From: Stomorhina lunata
Taxonomy: Eukaryota > Arthropoda > Insecta > Diptera > Rhiniidae
Length of the DNA stretch: 64,000 nucleotides
NCBI GenBank assembly: GCA_933228675.1
Contig: OW121740.1
Location: 8,188,442-8,252,441, forward strand
Direction of reading: 5' to 3'
The notes below the pieces were generated by a model. That model was not told the DNA's origin, ran no database searches, and saw nothing but the letters and a program-made list of their open reading frames with translations. The position numbers and the translations under genes are program-made. Within the stretch, counting starts at the first letter, position 1. The number at the start of each line of letters is the position of its first letter. Shown piece by piece: positions 37,056 through 48,059 of this stretch.

Positions 37056-37175
37056 TAATACATAATAAAAGCATTATATTATTGTGTGTTATAATATATT
37101 ATAACCAGATTATAATACGTTATAAAGCATTATAATATCTTTATAATGCTTTACAATACATTATATTCATTATTC
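37056..37175. repeat. Remnant of the ATTATAATG repeat
   Basis: A short patch of ATTATAATAC/GTTATAAAGC-type decamers, the same family as the large array from 42166. It sits at the right edge of block 4, just as a similar patch sits at the right edge of block 5 (41263). Confidence 0.75.
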
Positions 37176-38624
37176 AGTTTAATATTCCAAAATTATCAAG
37201 CATTCATAAATTTTATATAAACTTATAACTGCAACAAATTTCCTCTTTATAATTCATATTTCAAAACTATTTTTTTCCCCATTTCCTCTTCAGCTAATCA
37301 AGCGGAATTGATTTAAAATCACCCACAAAACATCAAAACCGAAAACTTTCCCACACTTGTAAAAGATTTAGATGAAATTTATGTGAAATCTATAATATAA
37401 AATATCCAAAAAAAAATTTAACCAATTCAGCCGCTCACTCACTCACTTTTCACAAATGACTGAAAACAAATTTGAAATCATCCATAAGCAATTTAGTTTG
37501 TTTGTAAAGTCAATGAAGCAAAAATACTGAAAAAATATCGAAAAAAAAATTTAAATCAAAAAACCAAAAAATAAATAGATGCAACAGATGTATTTAAATA
37601 TTCTTTTGATTTATTGACTTAAATATATAAAATTATATTAAATGCAGACAAATTTAAATTAATGATTTCAAAACAGAAATTAAAGTTGAAGGCATAAAGT
37701 TAAAGTGGGAGAGATAAAAAAACATAAAAATCATTTTGGAAGTTTAAGTTAAATTTTCCAGGTCCCTTATATCTGAAACTAACTAGAACTTTTTTCTATT
37801 TGTAAAGCAAACTGTTCAGAATTATAATACCTAAAATCAAAAAATTCCTTGCATAAATAACAAAGATATATGCAAAAGTGTGTAGCTACTCAATCTTAAA
37901 AATTCAAAAAAATCTAGTTCAAACTTGAAGTATTTAATTCCCAAAATCTTGTTAACGTAATACGAAAAAAAAAAATTTTTTGTGACCAAATTTTTATTTA
38001 ACAAACTAATTTAATGTAAGAAGACAAAGTTTTTCTTTAACCCCGAAAAAAAGAAAACTTTTCTTCGAACTACTACCAACAATTAATTTCTATTGAAATT
38101 ACATATTTCCCTCTATTTATTCCACATTTCGTGCAAGAAATGAAAAAATATATAAATAAACCAATTATTTTTGCAAACATTATAATAGGACGCAAGAAAG
38201 AAACTGGGGTAGTAGCAATCAAATGACGTTAGGATTTTCTTTTCATTCCCAGCAAAATTGCCAATCACTTCATTCATGTTGGACGTTTTTTTATTTTTTT
38301 GCACTCCTCTTCAAGGTCTTTATTTAAACGCCAAAGTAAAGTCAATAAATCGATAAACGTTTAATATAAAATTGCCAGCAATTTTGTTACAAACTTAAGC
38401 TCACAAAAAAAAAAAAAACTTTTGCAATGAAAAGAAAATAAATTTATAAAAATTAAGGTGCAGTTTTTGTAAGATTTTCTTGAAGCAAAGTTTTAAAAGA
38501 AATCATCGTCATCATGATTTGGAAAAATTTCAAATGAAAATTTATATCAAATAACATTTCTGATTAAAATTCAATGACAATGTTTTCATTTTTAAATTAA
38601 ATTAAAATCTTTAGAGCTAAATTT
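37176..38624. other. Unique spacer with one strong acceptor-like site
   Basis: Single-copy A/T-rich sequence. TTTTTTTCCCCATTTCCTCTTCAG ends at 37293 and is one of the best 3' splice acceptors by eye in the window, but the following bases (CTAATCAAGCGG) give no clear exon and the nearest donor (GTAAAAGA near 37361) is weak. The minus-strand frame 38113-38304 has no recognisable domain. Confidence 0.55.
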
Positions 38625-38757
38625 ACAGTTTTTTAAAGCAAAATTTTAATTTTTGAATCAAAAACTCGAATTTTTGTGCAAATTGTAACTTTTGGAGCAA
38701 AATTGCAATTTTTAGGGCATATTTGCAATTTTTGGAACAAAATTGCAATTTCCCATA
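38625..38757. repeat. Short TTGCAATTTTTGG repeat
   Basis: Four or five degenerate units of about 26-27 bp with GCAAAATTGCAATTTTTGG. It resembles the 19-bp TTTTGCACTAAAA family at 48060-50280 and immediately precedes block 5. Confidence 0.6.
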
Positions 38758-38760
38758 TCA

Positions 38761-41262
38761 AAAATTTGTTTAAGTTTGTATAAAAAATGTTCATACAAAA
38801 GTTTTCGATAGAAAATTTTTCATATAAAAAATTTTTCTAGAAAATTTTTCATATTTAATTTTATTATAGAAAATTTTTTATAGAAAATTTTTCATATTAA
38901 AATTTTTTATAGAAAATTTTTCATTTACAAATTTTTTATAGAAAATTTTTTATAGGAAATTTTTCATATAAAATTTTTTAAAGAAAATTTTTTATAGAAA
39001 ATTTTTCATATAAAAATTTTTTAAAGAAAATTTTTTATATAAAAATTTTTCATATACAATTTTTCTATAGAAAATTTTCAAATAAAATTTTTCTAAAGAA
39101 AATTTTTAATTTTTCTAGAAAATTTTTCATATAAAATTCTTCTATAGAAATTCGTTTATATTAAATTTTTCTATAGAATTTTTTTTATAAAAAGGTTTTC
39201 TAAAGAAAAGTTTTTATGTGAAAGTTTTGTATAGAAAATTTTTCATAAAAAATTTTTCTAAAAAAAAATTTTCATATAAAATTTCTCTAAAAAAAATTTT
39301 TCATATAAAATTTTTCTTAAGAAAATTTTTTATATAAAAATTTTTGTTTTCTAAAGATAATTTTTAATATAAAATAATTCGTTTTATATAGAAAATTTTT
39401 CTTTAGAACAGTTTTCTATAGAATATTTTTCTAGAAATTTTTTGTGGAAAATTTTTCTAGAAAATTTTTGTTAGAAAATTTTTGTATAAAATTTTTCTAT
39501 AGAAAATTTTTCATATAAAATATTTGCTTTAGAAAATTTTTTACATAAAATTTTTCTATTGAAAATTTTTCATAAAAAATTTTTCTAAAGAAAATTTTTC
39601 ATATAAAATTTTGCTAAAGAAAATATTTTTAGAAAATTTTTCATATAAAAGTTTTTATTTTCTTAAGAAAATTTATAATATAAAAGAATTTGTTTTATAT
39701 AGAAAATTTTTTATATGAAATTTTTCTTTAGACAATTTTTCTATAGAAAATTTTTCTAGAAAATATTTCTTTAGAAAATTTTTCTATAGAAAATTTTTCT
39801 AGAAAATATTTCTAGAAAATTTTTCTAGAAAATATTCCTAGAAAATTTTTGTATAGAAAATTTTTATATAAAATTTTTGTATAGAAAATTTTTTATATAA
39901 AATTTTTGTATAGAAAATTTTTCATATAAAATTTTTGCTATTGAAAATTTTTCATATAAAATTTTTATATAGAAAATTTTTTATATAAAATTTTTCATAT
40001 AAAATTTTTATATAGAAAATTTTTCATAGAAAATTTTTCATAGAAAATTTTTATATAGAAAATTTTTCATATAAAATTTTTCTAAAGAAAATTTTTCATA
40101 GAAAATTTTTCTAAAGAAAATTTTTCATATAAAAGTTTTTATTTTCTAAAGAAAATTTTTAATAAAAAAGAATTCGTTTTATATAGAAAATATTTTATAT
40201 AAAATTTTTCTTTAGAAAATTTTTCTATTGAAAATTTTTCTAGAAAATATTTCTAGAAAATTTTTGTGGAAAATATTTCTAGAAAATTTTTGTATAGAAA
40301 ATTTGTATATAAAATTTTTGTATAGAAAATTTTTTATAGAAAATTTTTCTATAGAAAATTTTTCATATAAAATTTTTGCTATTGAAAATTTTTCATATAA
40401 AATTTTTGCTATTGAAAATTTTTCATATAAAATTTTTGCTATTGAAAATTTTTCATATAAAATTTTTATATAGAAAATTTTTCATATAAAATTTTTCATA
40501 GAAAATTTTTCTAAAGAAAATTTTTCTAAAAAAAATTTTTCATATAAAAGTTTTTATTTTCTAAAGAAAATTTTTAATATAAAAGAATTCGTTTTATATA
40601 GAAAATTTTTCATATCAAATTTTTGCTATAGAAAATTTTTCATATACAATTTTTCTATAGAAAATTTTTCATAAAAAACTTTTCTAAAGAAAATTTTTCA
40701 TATAAAATTCTTCTTAAGAAAATTTTTCTAAAGAAAATTTTTCATAGAAAATTTTTTATATAAAAGTTTTTATTTTCTAAAGAAAATTTTTAATATAAAA
40801 GAATTCGTTTTATATAGAAATTTTTTTATATGAAATTTTTCTTTAGAAAATTTTTCTATAGAAAATTTTTTTATAGAAAATTTTTCTAGGAAATTTTTAT
40901 ATCAAATTTTTTCATAGAAAAATTTTCATGTACAGTTTTTCTATAGAAAATTTTTCATATAAAATTTTAGCTATAGAAAATTTTTCATATAAAATTTTTC
41001 TGTAGAAAATTTTTCATAGAAAATTTTTATATAGAAAATTTTTCATATCAAATTTTTCTACAGAAAATTTTTTTCATATAAATTTTTTCTAGAGAAAATT
41101 AATTTTATATAAAATTTTTCTAGAGAAAATTTTTTATATAAAAATGTTTAGAAAAAATTTTTCATATACAATTTTTAAATAGAAATTTGTTTATATACAA
41201 TTTTTCTAGAGAAAATTTTTTATGTAAAAGTTTTTATTTTCTGAAGAAAATTTTTCACTTAT
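38761..41262 (+). repeat. 29-bp CTATAG minisatellite, block 5 (forward) with higher-order units
   Basis: Units of CATATAAAA, TTTTTCTATAGAAAATTTTT. A distinctive segment, TTTTTATTTTCTAAAGAAAA followed by AATATAAAAGAATTCGTTTT, recurs with the GAATTCG part near 39377, 39688, 40171, 40586 and 40802, defining irregular higher-order blocks of about 215-480 bp. The + frame 40228-40473 (repeats of Glu-Asn-Phe-Ser-Tyr-Lys-Ile) is repeat translation and is not a gene. Confidence 0.94.
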
Positions 41263-41440
41263 AATGCGATTATAATGTATCATAACGCATTATAATGCAT
41301 TATAACGCATTATTATGCGGTTAGAATGTATTATTACGCATGATAATACGATTATAATGTATTCTAAAGCATTATAATGCTATTATAATGTATTTTAATG
41401 CGATTATGATGTCTTATAACTCATTATAATTTTAACAAAT
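41263..41440. repeat. ATTATAATG repeat, left outlier block
   Basis: About six units of the 31-bp ATTATAATGCGATTATAATG family directly abut the end of block 5. A 725-bp unique spacer separates them from the main array. Confidence 0.88.
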
Positions 41441-42165
41441 TTAATTACAAAATTTATAACATAACAATACTACCATTACTTTCCTAACCCTTAAGGAATT
41501 CTTTCATCCAATTACTCACCAAACAAAAAACAAGCTTTTTAAAAACTAAATATAGGACCCCCTTCAATAAATTCTTAACTAAATAAATCTAATATTAGAA
41601 AAAAAAGGAAACGCAATCAGTTCCTTTTAATTCCTTAGCAAACACAAAACAATCCTATAAAATAATTATACTCTTTAGCCTCTAAAAAAATGCCCTAATA
41701 GCCCACAATTCGACATTCTAAGAAAAAAGGTATATAAGGTCAATATAACTCCCCCCTAAAAAAGCTTTACTTCTTTCTAATTTAAGTTTGCTAAGGAATT
41801 AGCATCAAAAAACTTTGTTAGCCTTAATTTTGTTGGTAATTAGGGCTAAGAAATCTCCTAGGATATAATTTTGACTAATTTTTATGATGACCAAGAACTT
41901 GAGTTTTGTGCGGGTTAAGGTTAAAACGACTTTTAGGGGAAAAATATAATGTCGATAATGTTAAGCAGATAAAGAGTAAAGGAATTATATTTAAGGGATT
42001 AGAAGGCCAAAGGAGTCGTTTTTATTGTTTTTGTTTCAGCACAGGCTAATAAAGGATTATTATGTCTAGTGTTTATTTAATTTTATTGAAACTTTTTTTC
42101 TGAAAGAAAGGAAATGAAAGGGGGGAAAGTGATAATAAATGTTATCTTTTTAATACTTACGTCTG
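41441..42165. other. Unique spacer within the ATTATAATG region
   Basis: Single-copy DNA with a TATA-like GGTATATAAGG at 41728-41738 and a purine-rich AAAGAAAGGAAATGAAAGGG near 42102. No open frame or exon seen. Confidence 0.6.
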
Positions 42166-44489
42166 CGTTTTTATAGTATTTTAATGGATTATAATGCTTT
42201 CTAGTATAATTTTAATGTATTATAAAGCATTATAATGTGATTATAATGTATTAACACACATTTTAACACATTATATTGGGATTTTAATATTTCAAAACTC
42301 ATTATAATTCGATAGTAATATATTATAATGTGATTATAATGAGTTATAACTTATTATAACGTATTATAATGCGATTATAATACAATTATAATGTATTATA
42401 ATGCGTCATAATATTATTGTAATATATTATAATGCATTATAATGCTATTATAATGCATTACAACCCATTATAAAGCATTATAATGCAATTGTAGTAGATT
42501 AAAATGCATTATAATGCTATTATAATACATTATTACGCATTATAATGCGGTTATAATGTATTATAACGCATTATATTGCTATTGTAATGAATTATAATGG
42601 TATTATAATATATTATAACGCATTATAATGTGGGTATAATATATTATAACGCATTATAATACGATTATAATGTATTATAATGCGATTATTATGTATCATC
42701 ACACATTGTATTGCTATTATAATGTATTATAACGAATTATAATGGGATTATAATGTATTATAATACATTATAATGCAATTATTATGTGTCATCACACATT
42801 GTATTGCTATTATAATGTATTATAACGAATTATAATGCGATTATAATATATTATAATACATTATAATGCGAATTTAATGAATTATAACTCTTTATAAAAT
42901 GATTATTATGCGATTATAATGCGTCGTCACACATTATATTGCTGTTATAATATATTATCACGAATTATAATGCGATTATAATGTATTATAACACATTATA
43001 ATGCGAATTTAGTGTTTCATAACGCTTTATAATACGATTATAATGTATTATAATGCGACTGTAATGTGTCATAACCATTATATTTCTATTATAATATATT
43101 ATAACGAATTATTATACGATTATAATATATTATAACACAAATTTAGTGTATTATAACGCATTATAATGCAATTATAATGTATTATAATGAAGTATAATGC
43201 TATTATAATGTCTTATAACTCTTTAAAATACTTTTATAATGTGTTATAACTTATTTTCATGCGATTGTAATCTGTTATAACAAATAACATTGCAATTATA
43301 AAGTATTATAACGCATTACAATGCAATTATAATGTATTATGGCACATTATAATGCAATTATAATGTATTATAACACATTATAAAGCCAAAATAATATATT
43401 ATGACACATTATAATGCAAATATAATATATTATAACGCATTATATTGATGTTATAATGTATTAAAATGTATTATAATGCTATTATAATGTGTCATAACAT
43501 ATTATAAAGCTATTAAATTGTTTTATAACACGTTATAATGCAATTATTATGTATTATAAAGCATTATAATGCGATTGTAATTTATAATAATGCATTACAT
43601 TGCTATTATAGTGCATTGTAATGCATTATAATGTGAATTTAATGTATTATAACGCTTTATAACATGATTATAAGTTATTATAATGCGTTTATAATGTGTC
43701 ATCATACATTATGTTGCTAATATAATGTATTAGAACGAATTATAATGCGATTATAATATATTATAACACATGTTTAGTGTATTATAACGCATTATAATGC
43801 AAGTATAATGTATAACAACGTATTATAATGCGAATTTAATGTGTTATAACACATTATAAAGGTATTATATTGTTTTATAACACGTTATAATGCGATTATT
43901 ATGTATTATAACGCATTATAATGTGATTGTAATTTATAATTACGCATTATATTGCTATTATAGTGCATTATATCGCATTATAATGTGGATATAGTGCATT
44001 ATAACGCATTATAATGTGGATATAATGTATTATAACGCATTATAATACGATTATAATGTATTATAACGCATTTCAATGCGATTATAAAGTATTATAATGT
44101 AATGTTATGCGATTATAATGTATTATGACGTATTATAATACGATTGTAATGTACTTTAACGTATTATAATGCGATTATAATACATTATATTGCTATTGTG
44201 ATGTATTGTAACGCATTATATTCCAATTATAATGTATTCCTACTTATTATAATACTATTATAATGTGTTATAATGCGATAATAATGTATGACAAAACATC
44301 ATAATGCGTTTATAATGTATTATAACACATTATAATGCGAATTTATTGCATTATAACGCTTTGTAATACGATTATAATGTATTATAATGCGATTATAATG
44401 TGTCGTAACACATTATATTGCTATTATAATGTATTATAAAGAATTATAATGCGATTATAATGTATCATAATGATATTTAATGCTATTAC
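42166..44489. repeat. 31-bp ATTATAATG satellite, main array part 1
   Basis: The unit is three near-decamers: CATTATAATGC, GATTATAATG, TATTATAACG, total 31 bp. Because ATTATAAT is self-complementary, orientation is hard to define. Longer blocks recur, e.g. TTTTCATGCGATTGTAATCTG at about 43253 with TTATGGCACATTATAATGC downstream, seen again at about 44640 and 45035. Variants TATTGCTATTATAATG mark other higher-order copies. Confidence 0.93.
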
Positions 44490-44627
44490 AAAAATGGTAA
44501 CGGAAAAATGAAGAAATGGTTGAGAAGGAAGGGAGCAAGTAATGACTTATGGTTGCAAGATTAGATGAGTTTAAAAAAAACGCTTAAAGTTAAAACATTA
44601 ACAAATTTATATAGATTTTCCTAAATG
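44490..44627. mobile_element. 138-bp dispersed repeat, copy 1 (inside the array)
   Basis: Shares AAAAATGGTAACGGAAAA, GGTTGAGAAGGAAGGGAG, TTATGGTTGCAAGATTAGAT and ATAGATTTTCCTAAATG with 50795-50932, with only a handful of differences. Here both flanks are ATTATAATG repeat, so it was inserted (or copied in). No terminal inverted repeats and no clear target duplication. Family not recognised. Confidence 0.82.
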
Positions 44628-45550
44628 CATTATAACTTTTTATCATGCGATTATAATCTGTTATAACACATGATATTGTAATTATAAAGTATTATAACGC
44701 TTTATAATGCAATTATAATGTATTATGGCACATTATAGTGCAATTATAATGTATTATGATACATTATAAATCTCATATAATGTATTATAACACATTATAA
44801 TGCGATTATAATGTATTATAACTCATTATAATGCTATTATAATATATCATAACGCTTTTTTTTTCATTTATAATATATTATAATATGATTTTAATGTGTC
44901 ATAACATATTATATTGATATTATAATGTATTATAATGAATTAATATGCTATTATAATGTATTATAACGCTTTATTATACGATTATAATGTATTATAACGG
45001 TTTATTATACGATTATTATGTCTTATAACTTATTATCATGCGATTATAATTTGTCGTTACACATTACATTGCAATTATAATATATTATAATGCATTATAA
45101 TGAGATCATAATGTATTATGGCACATCATTATGCAATTATAATGTTTTATAACACATTACAAGGCTCATATAATTTATTATAGCACATTATAATGTATAA
45201 TTATATTATATAACATTCTTATAATGTTTATTATAATGTTTTATAACACATTATAATGCTATTATAATGTTCTATAACACATAATAATGCAATTAGAATT
45301 GATTATAACGCATTATAATGCAATTATTATATTTTATAACTCTTTATTATACGACTATAATGTGTTATAACACATTATAATACAATTATAATGTTTCAAA
45401 ATGCATAATAATGTTATTATAATGTGTCGTTTCACATTATATTGATATTATAATTTATTCTAACACATTATGTTGCGATCATAATATATTATAACGAATT
45501 ATAATGCAATTTTAATGCATTATAAATCATTAAAATGCAATTATAATATA
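44628..45550. repeat. 31-bp ATTATAATG satellite, main array part 2
   Basis: Continuation of the array from the 138-bp element to the Helitron-like element. It contains two more copies of the higher-order block with TATCATGCGATTATAAT (about 44640, 45035). Confidence 0.92.
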
Positions 45551-45566
45551 TTAGTACCTGGTAGAC

Positions 45567-45581
45567 CGAGCCTTGCTCGGA
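45567..45581 (-). other. Terminal hairpin of the Helitron-like element
   Basis: CCGAGC-CTT-GCTCGG on the + strand: a 6-bp G/C-rich perfect stem with a 3-base loop, striking in DNA this A/T-rich. It lies about 11 bases inside the proposed CTAA 3' terminus of the element. Confidence 0.7.
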
Positions 45582-45734
45582 GCTTTATGATAAGCATTTT
45601 GAGGAAAATTTTAAAGTTTTTATATATTTTATATTATAAAGTGATAAAATAAATTTAGAGGAAAGACATTGTATAAATATTCAGTTAATTTTGAATTATT
45701 TGATTTATTTTGTCCGACCAACACATAGTTTGCA

Positions 45735-46395
45735 TAGTTTACAGTTTAACTCATTTTGAATAATTTTGGAAATTATTCATATCAACAGAAACCTCTGTCG
45801 ACTCATGCGCAACAACTTTGCTAAAGATTATAGTCTGATCAAATGCACAGTTTACGATTTAATTCATTTTGAGTAGTTTTCTGTGGCGCCACCTGTCGGA
45901 CTTTGCTTATTCCAATTCATAAACCTTCTTCGGCTTATCCGTAACAACTTTGCTGAAGATTATAGCATGATTAAATGTACAGCATACGATTAAATTGACT
46001 TTGAGTAAATTTCAGTAGCGCCACCTGTCGAAATTTCTTCATACCAACTAAGAAACCTTCGTCGGCTCATGTGCAACAACTTTGCTAAAGATTGTAGCAT
46101 GATTAAATGTACAGATTACGATTAAATTGACTTTGAGTAAGTTTCTGTAGCGCCAAATGTCGGAAATTATTCATACCAACTAAAAAGCCTTCGTCGGCTC
46201 ATGCGCTACAACTTTGCTAAAGATCATAGCATGATCAAATGTACAGTTTACGATTTAATTAATTTTTAGTAATTTTCAGTGGCGCCATCTGTCGGAAATT
46301 AGTCTTATCAACTTTAAAACCTTCGCCGGCTTATCCGCAACATCTTCGCTAAAGAGCATAACACAATCAAATTCACAGTTTACTATTCTATAAAG
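45735..46395. repeat. 132-bp internal repeats of the Helitron-like element
   Basis: Five units, period 132 bp: the landmark GCGCCA is at 45886, 46018, 46150 and 46282; the first unit lacks it. Shared parts include GGCTCATGCGCAACAACTTT, GCTAAAGATTATAGCATGA and CAGTTTACGATTTAATT. Copies are moderately diverged, so the element is not new. Confidence 0.9.
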
Positions 46396-47027
46396 AACAT
46401 ACATACAGACAAACATTCATTTGTTTAAAATAATACTAATTTTTCCCCCTTTTTATTCCCTAATTTCTAAAAGTTCCATATGTATATTTGGTACTTTTTT
46501 GGTGCCAATTGAATTCGGTACATTTTTTTTAAAACGCATTTAACATAATGTATAATGTTCCTATTCATATTACTTTGGAGATGTTAAGTTATCATTTTAT
46601 CCCTTTTTTACCCATTTTGGCTCCAAAATCAAAAAAGTACTAAATACGTGTTTCATGTTTTTTTACATCTATTGATTGCAGTACCAAGTTTCTTTCTATA
46701 TTCTTTAGTTTAAAATATAAGAGTGGGTTAAAAAGGTGCCAAAAAAACTATTTTCACCCTTTTTTACCCCCTATCGGACATAGTTTCAAAAAAGTACCAA
46801 ACACCTGTCCGCTTATTTTCAAAGCTGTTTAAAACGTAATTTTAATTTTGTTTCTATACCTATTACTTTAGGAGACATAGCGTTTTCGATTTTTTCCCCT
46901 TTTTACCCGTTTTTACCCTCTTAGAGGTAAAAGTTCCAAAAGTCCCTTCTTCTTCGACCTATACATCAAAAAAGATACCCACTGTCCAAATTTTATCAAA
47001 ATCGTTAGAGCCGTTTTCGAGATAGCC

Positions 47028-47030
<3 letters not shown>

Positions 47031-47065
<35 letters not shown>
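47031..47065. repeat. (AT)n microsatellite
   Basis: About 17 uninterrupted AT dinucleotides at the right end of the Helitron-like element, which is often the case at the 5' end of such elements. Confidence 0.97.
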
Positions 47066-47069
<4 letters not shown>

Positions 47070-47085
47070 TATTGCTCGTTTAAGA

Positions 47086-47235
47086 ATATAAGATAACTCA
47101 TTATAAAGCCATTATAATATATTTATAACGCATTATAACTGCATTAAAATCTTTTATTATAAGTTAAAATGCGTTTATAATTTATTAAAAAGCCTTATAA
47201 TGTGTTTATTATACATTATACTTGATTATAAAGCC
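47086..47235. repeat. 31-bp ATTATAATG satellite, right remnant
   Basis: Degenerate ATTATAAAGCC/ATTATAATATA units continuing the array on the far side of the Helitron-like element, which shows that the element was inserted into the array. Confidence 0.8.
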
Positions 47236-47299
47236 ATTATGTATACTTGCACTTTAAATTATTTCATAATATTTATATCATTTATTAACTCACCTTCCT

Positions 47300-47331
47300 T
47301 TTTTTTCTTCTTCTATTCTTTCCAGGTAAAT
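47300..47331 (+). promoter_or_regulatory. Strong 3' splice acceptor, possible recursive site
   Basis: A long pyrimidine tract, CCTTTTTTTTCTTCTTCTA then TTCTTTCCAG, ends at 47325 and is followed at once by GTAAAT (47326-47331), a usable donor. A branch-point-like TATTAACT lies about 36 bases upstream of the AG. It could be a simple exon acceptor or a ratchet point. The minus strand has a competing donor-like AAG/GTGAGT at 47296-47288, which warns against assuming strand. Confidence 0.45.
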
Positions 47332-47531
47332 ATCATTCAATAAAATCCATGAATTTATTTAAAAACATTAACAACAGAAGCGCCAATGAACCAGCCAGAC
47401 AGACACCACCACCATCATCTTCTGTAAATATTGTCTGATGACACATTCTCACCTCAATCAACCCCATCCTCAACCTTCATTAACATTTTCAAACAAACTC
47501 GATGTGACATTTGAAATCACACTCGTAACAT
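47326..47531 (+). other. Exon-like segment (possible UTR or small coding exon)
   Basis: The only piece with acceptor, raised G/C and a possible donor. After the acceptor a frame is open from 47328 to a TGA at 47436-47438. It includes an ATG at 47349 giving a 29-residue peptide with Asn-Asn-Arg-Ser-Ala, then three Pro and three Ser; no family is recognised. Two donors could end it: TCT/GTAAAT at 47423/47424 or CAT/GTAAGTG at 47531/47532. An AATAAA at 47564-47569 would allow a terminal exon instead. A non-coding 5' exon, alternative last exon or pure chance all remain possible. Confidence 0.28.
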
Positions 47532-48059
47532 GTAAGTGAGTCAATAATAATTGTCATATTTTGAATAAATGGCAAAAAAAAAAAATATTGAAACGAAAAT
47601 GAAGCGAAATGTAAAAAATACGAAAAGTGAGCAGAAATAAACGAAAACATTATTAAATGGATAAAATATCAGCAGTTAATAAAAATTTATGAATAATTTT
47701 ATTATTTAATAAATAATTTTATAAAAACATTATGAATGAAATGGAAAAAAAACTGAAATGAAATGGCTTTTGTTCGAATGGTAGAGTATTTCGTTATAAA
47801 TATCTGGCGCATAACCTTTTTTTTTAATGAATTAAACACAACTGCAGTCAATCGCCTGGTCAGGAGATAAAGCCTTTAAAGGTCATTTAACACATTTAAC
47901 TGATTACTGTGATGGGTCCAGTGACACACAGGGCTTTGTTTTACAATTTTGCCCTCCTGCTTCCTCTAATTGGTCGATATGAGGGTGACCCATGAGAGGG
48001 GTTTTGTCCTGAACTAGTTTGAAATATGAAAGAAAGTACTTTTTTTAGGTACGAAAAAT
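47532..48059. other. Unique spacer, with a G/C-richer patch
   Basis: Single-copy. At 47842-48010 base composition rises (AATCGCCTGGTCAGGAG, GGGTCCAGTGACACACAGGG, GAGGGTGACCCATGAGAGG), unlike its surroundings; it has no long frame. It could be an old transposon fragment or a regulatory segment. Confidence 0.5.

Larger units (their letters stand above)
45551..47085 (-). mobile_element. Helitron-like nonautonomous element (putative)
   Basis: An element of about 1.5 kb that interrupts the ATTATAATG array; array sequence resumes at 47090. On the minus strand it would start near a TA-dinucleotide run (47031-47065), then GGCTATCTCGAAAACGGCTC (complement of 47008-47027), five 132-bp internal repeats, and end with a perfect hairpin CCGAGC-AAG-GCTCGG (complement of 45567-45581) followed after about 11 bases by CTAA before T. 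An internal minisatellite, a 3' hairpin and a CTRR end match nonautonomous Helitron/Helentron (DINE-1-like) elements. No Rep/helicase frame is present, and the exact 5' TC end was not fixed. A LINE 3' end is the main alternative. Confidence 0.55.

Noticed and set aside
41728..41738. TATA box GGTATATAAGG as a promoter
   Set aside because: No initiator, no open frame or exon downstream, and TATA-like strings are frequent at this base composition.
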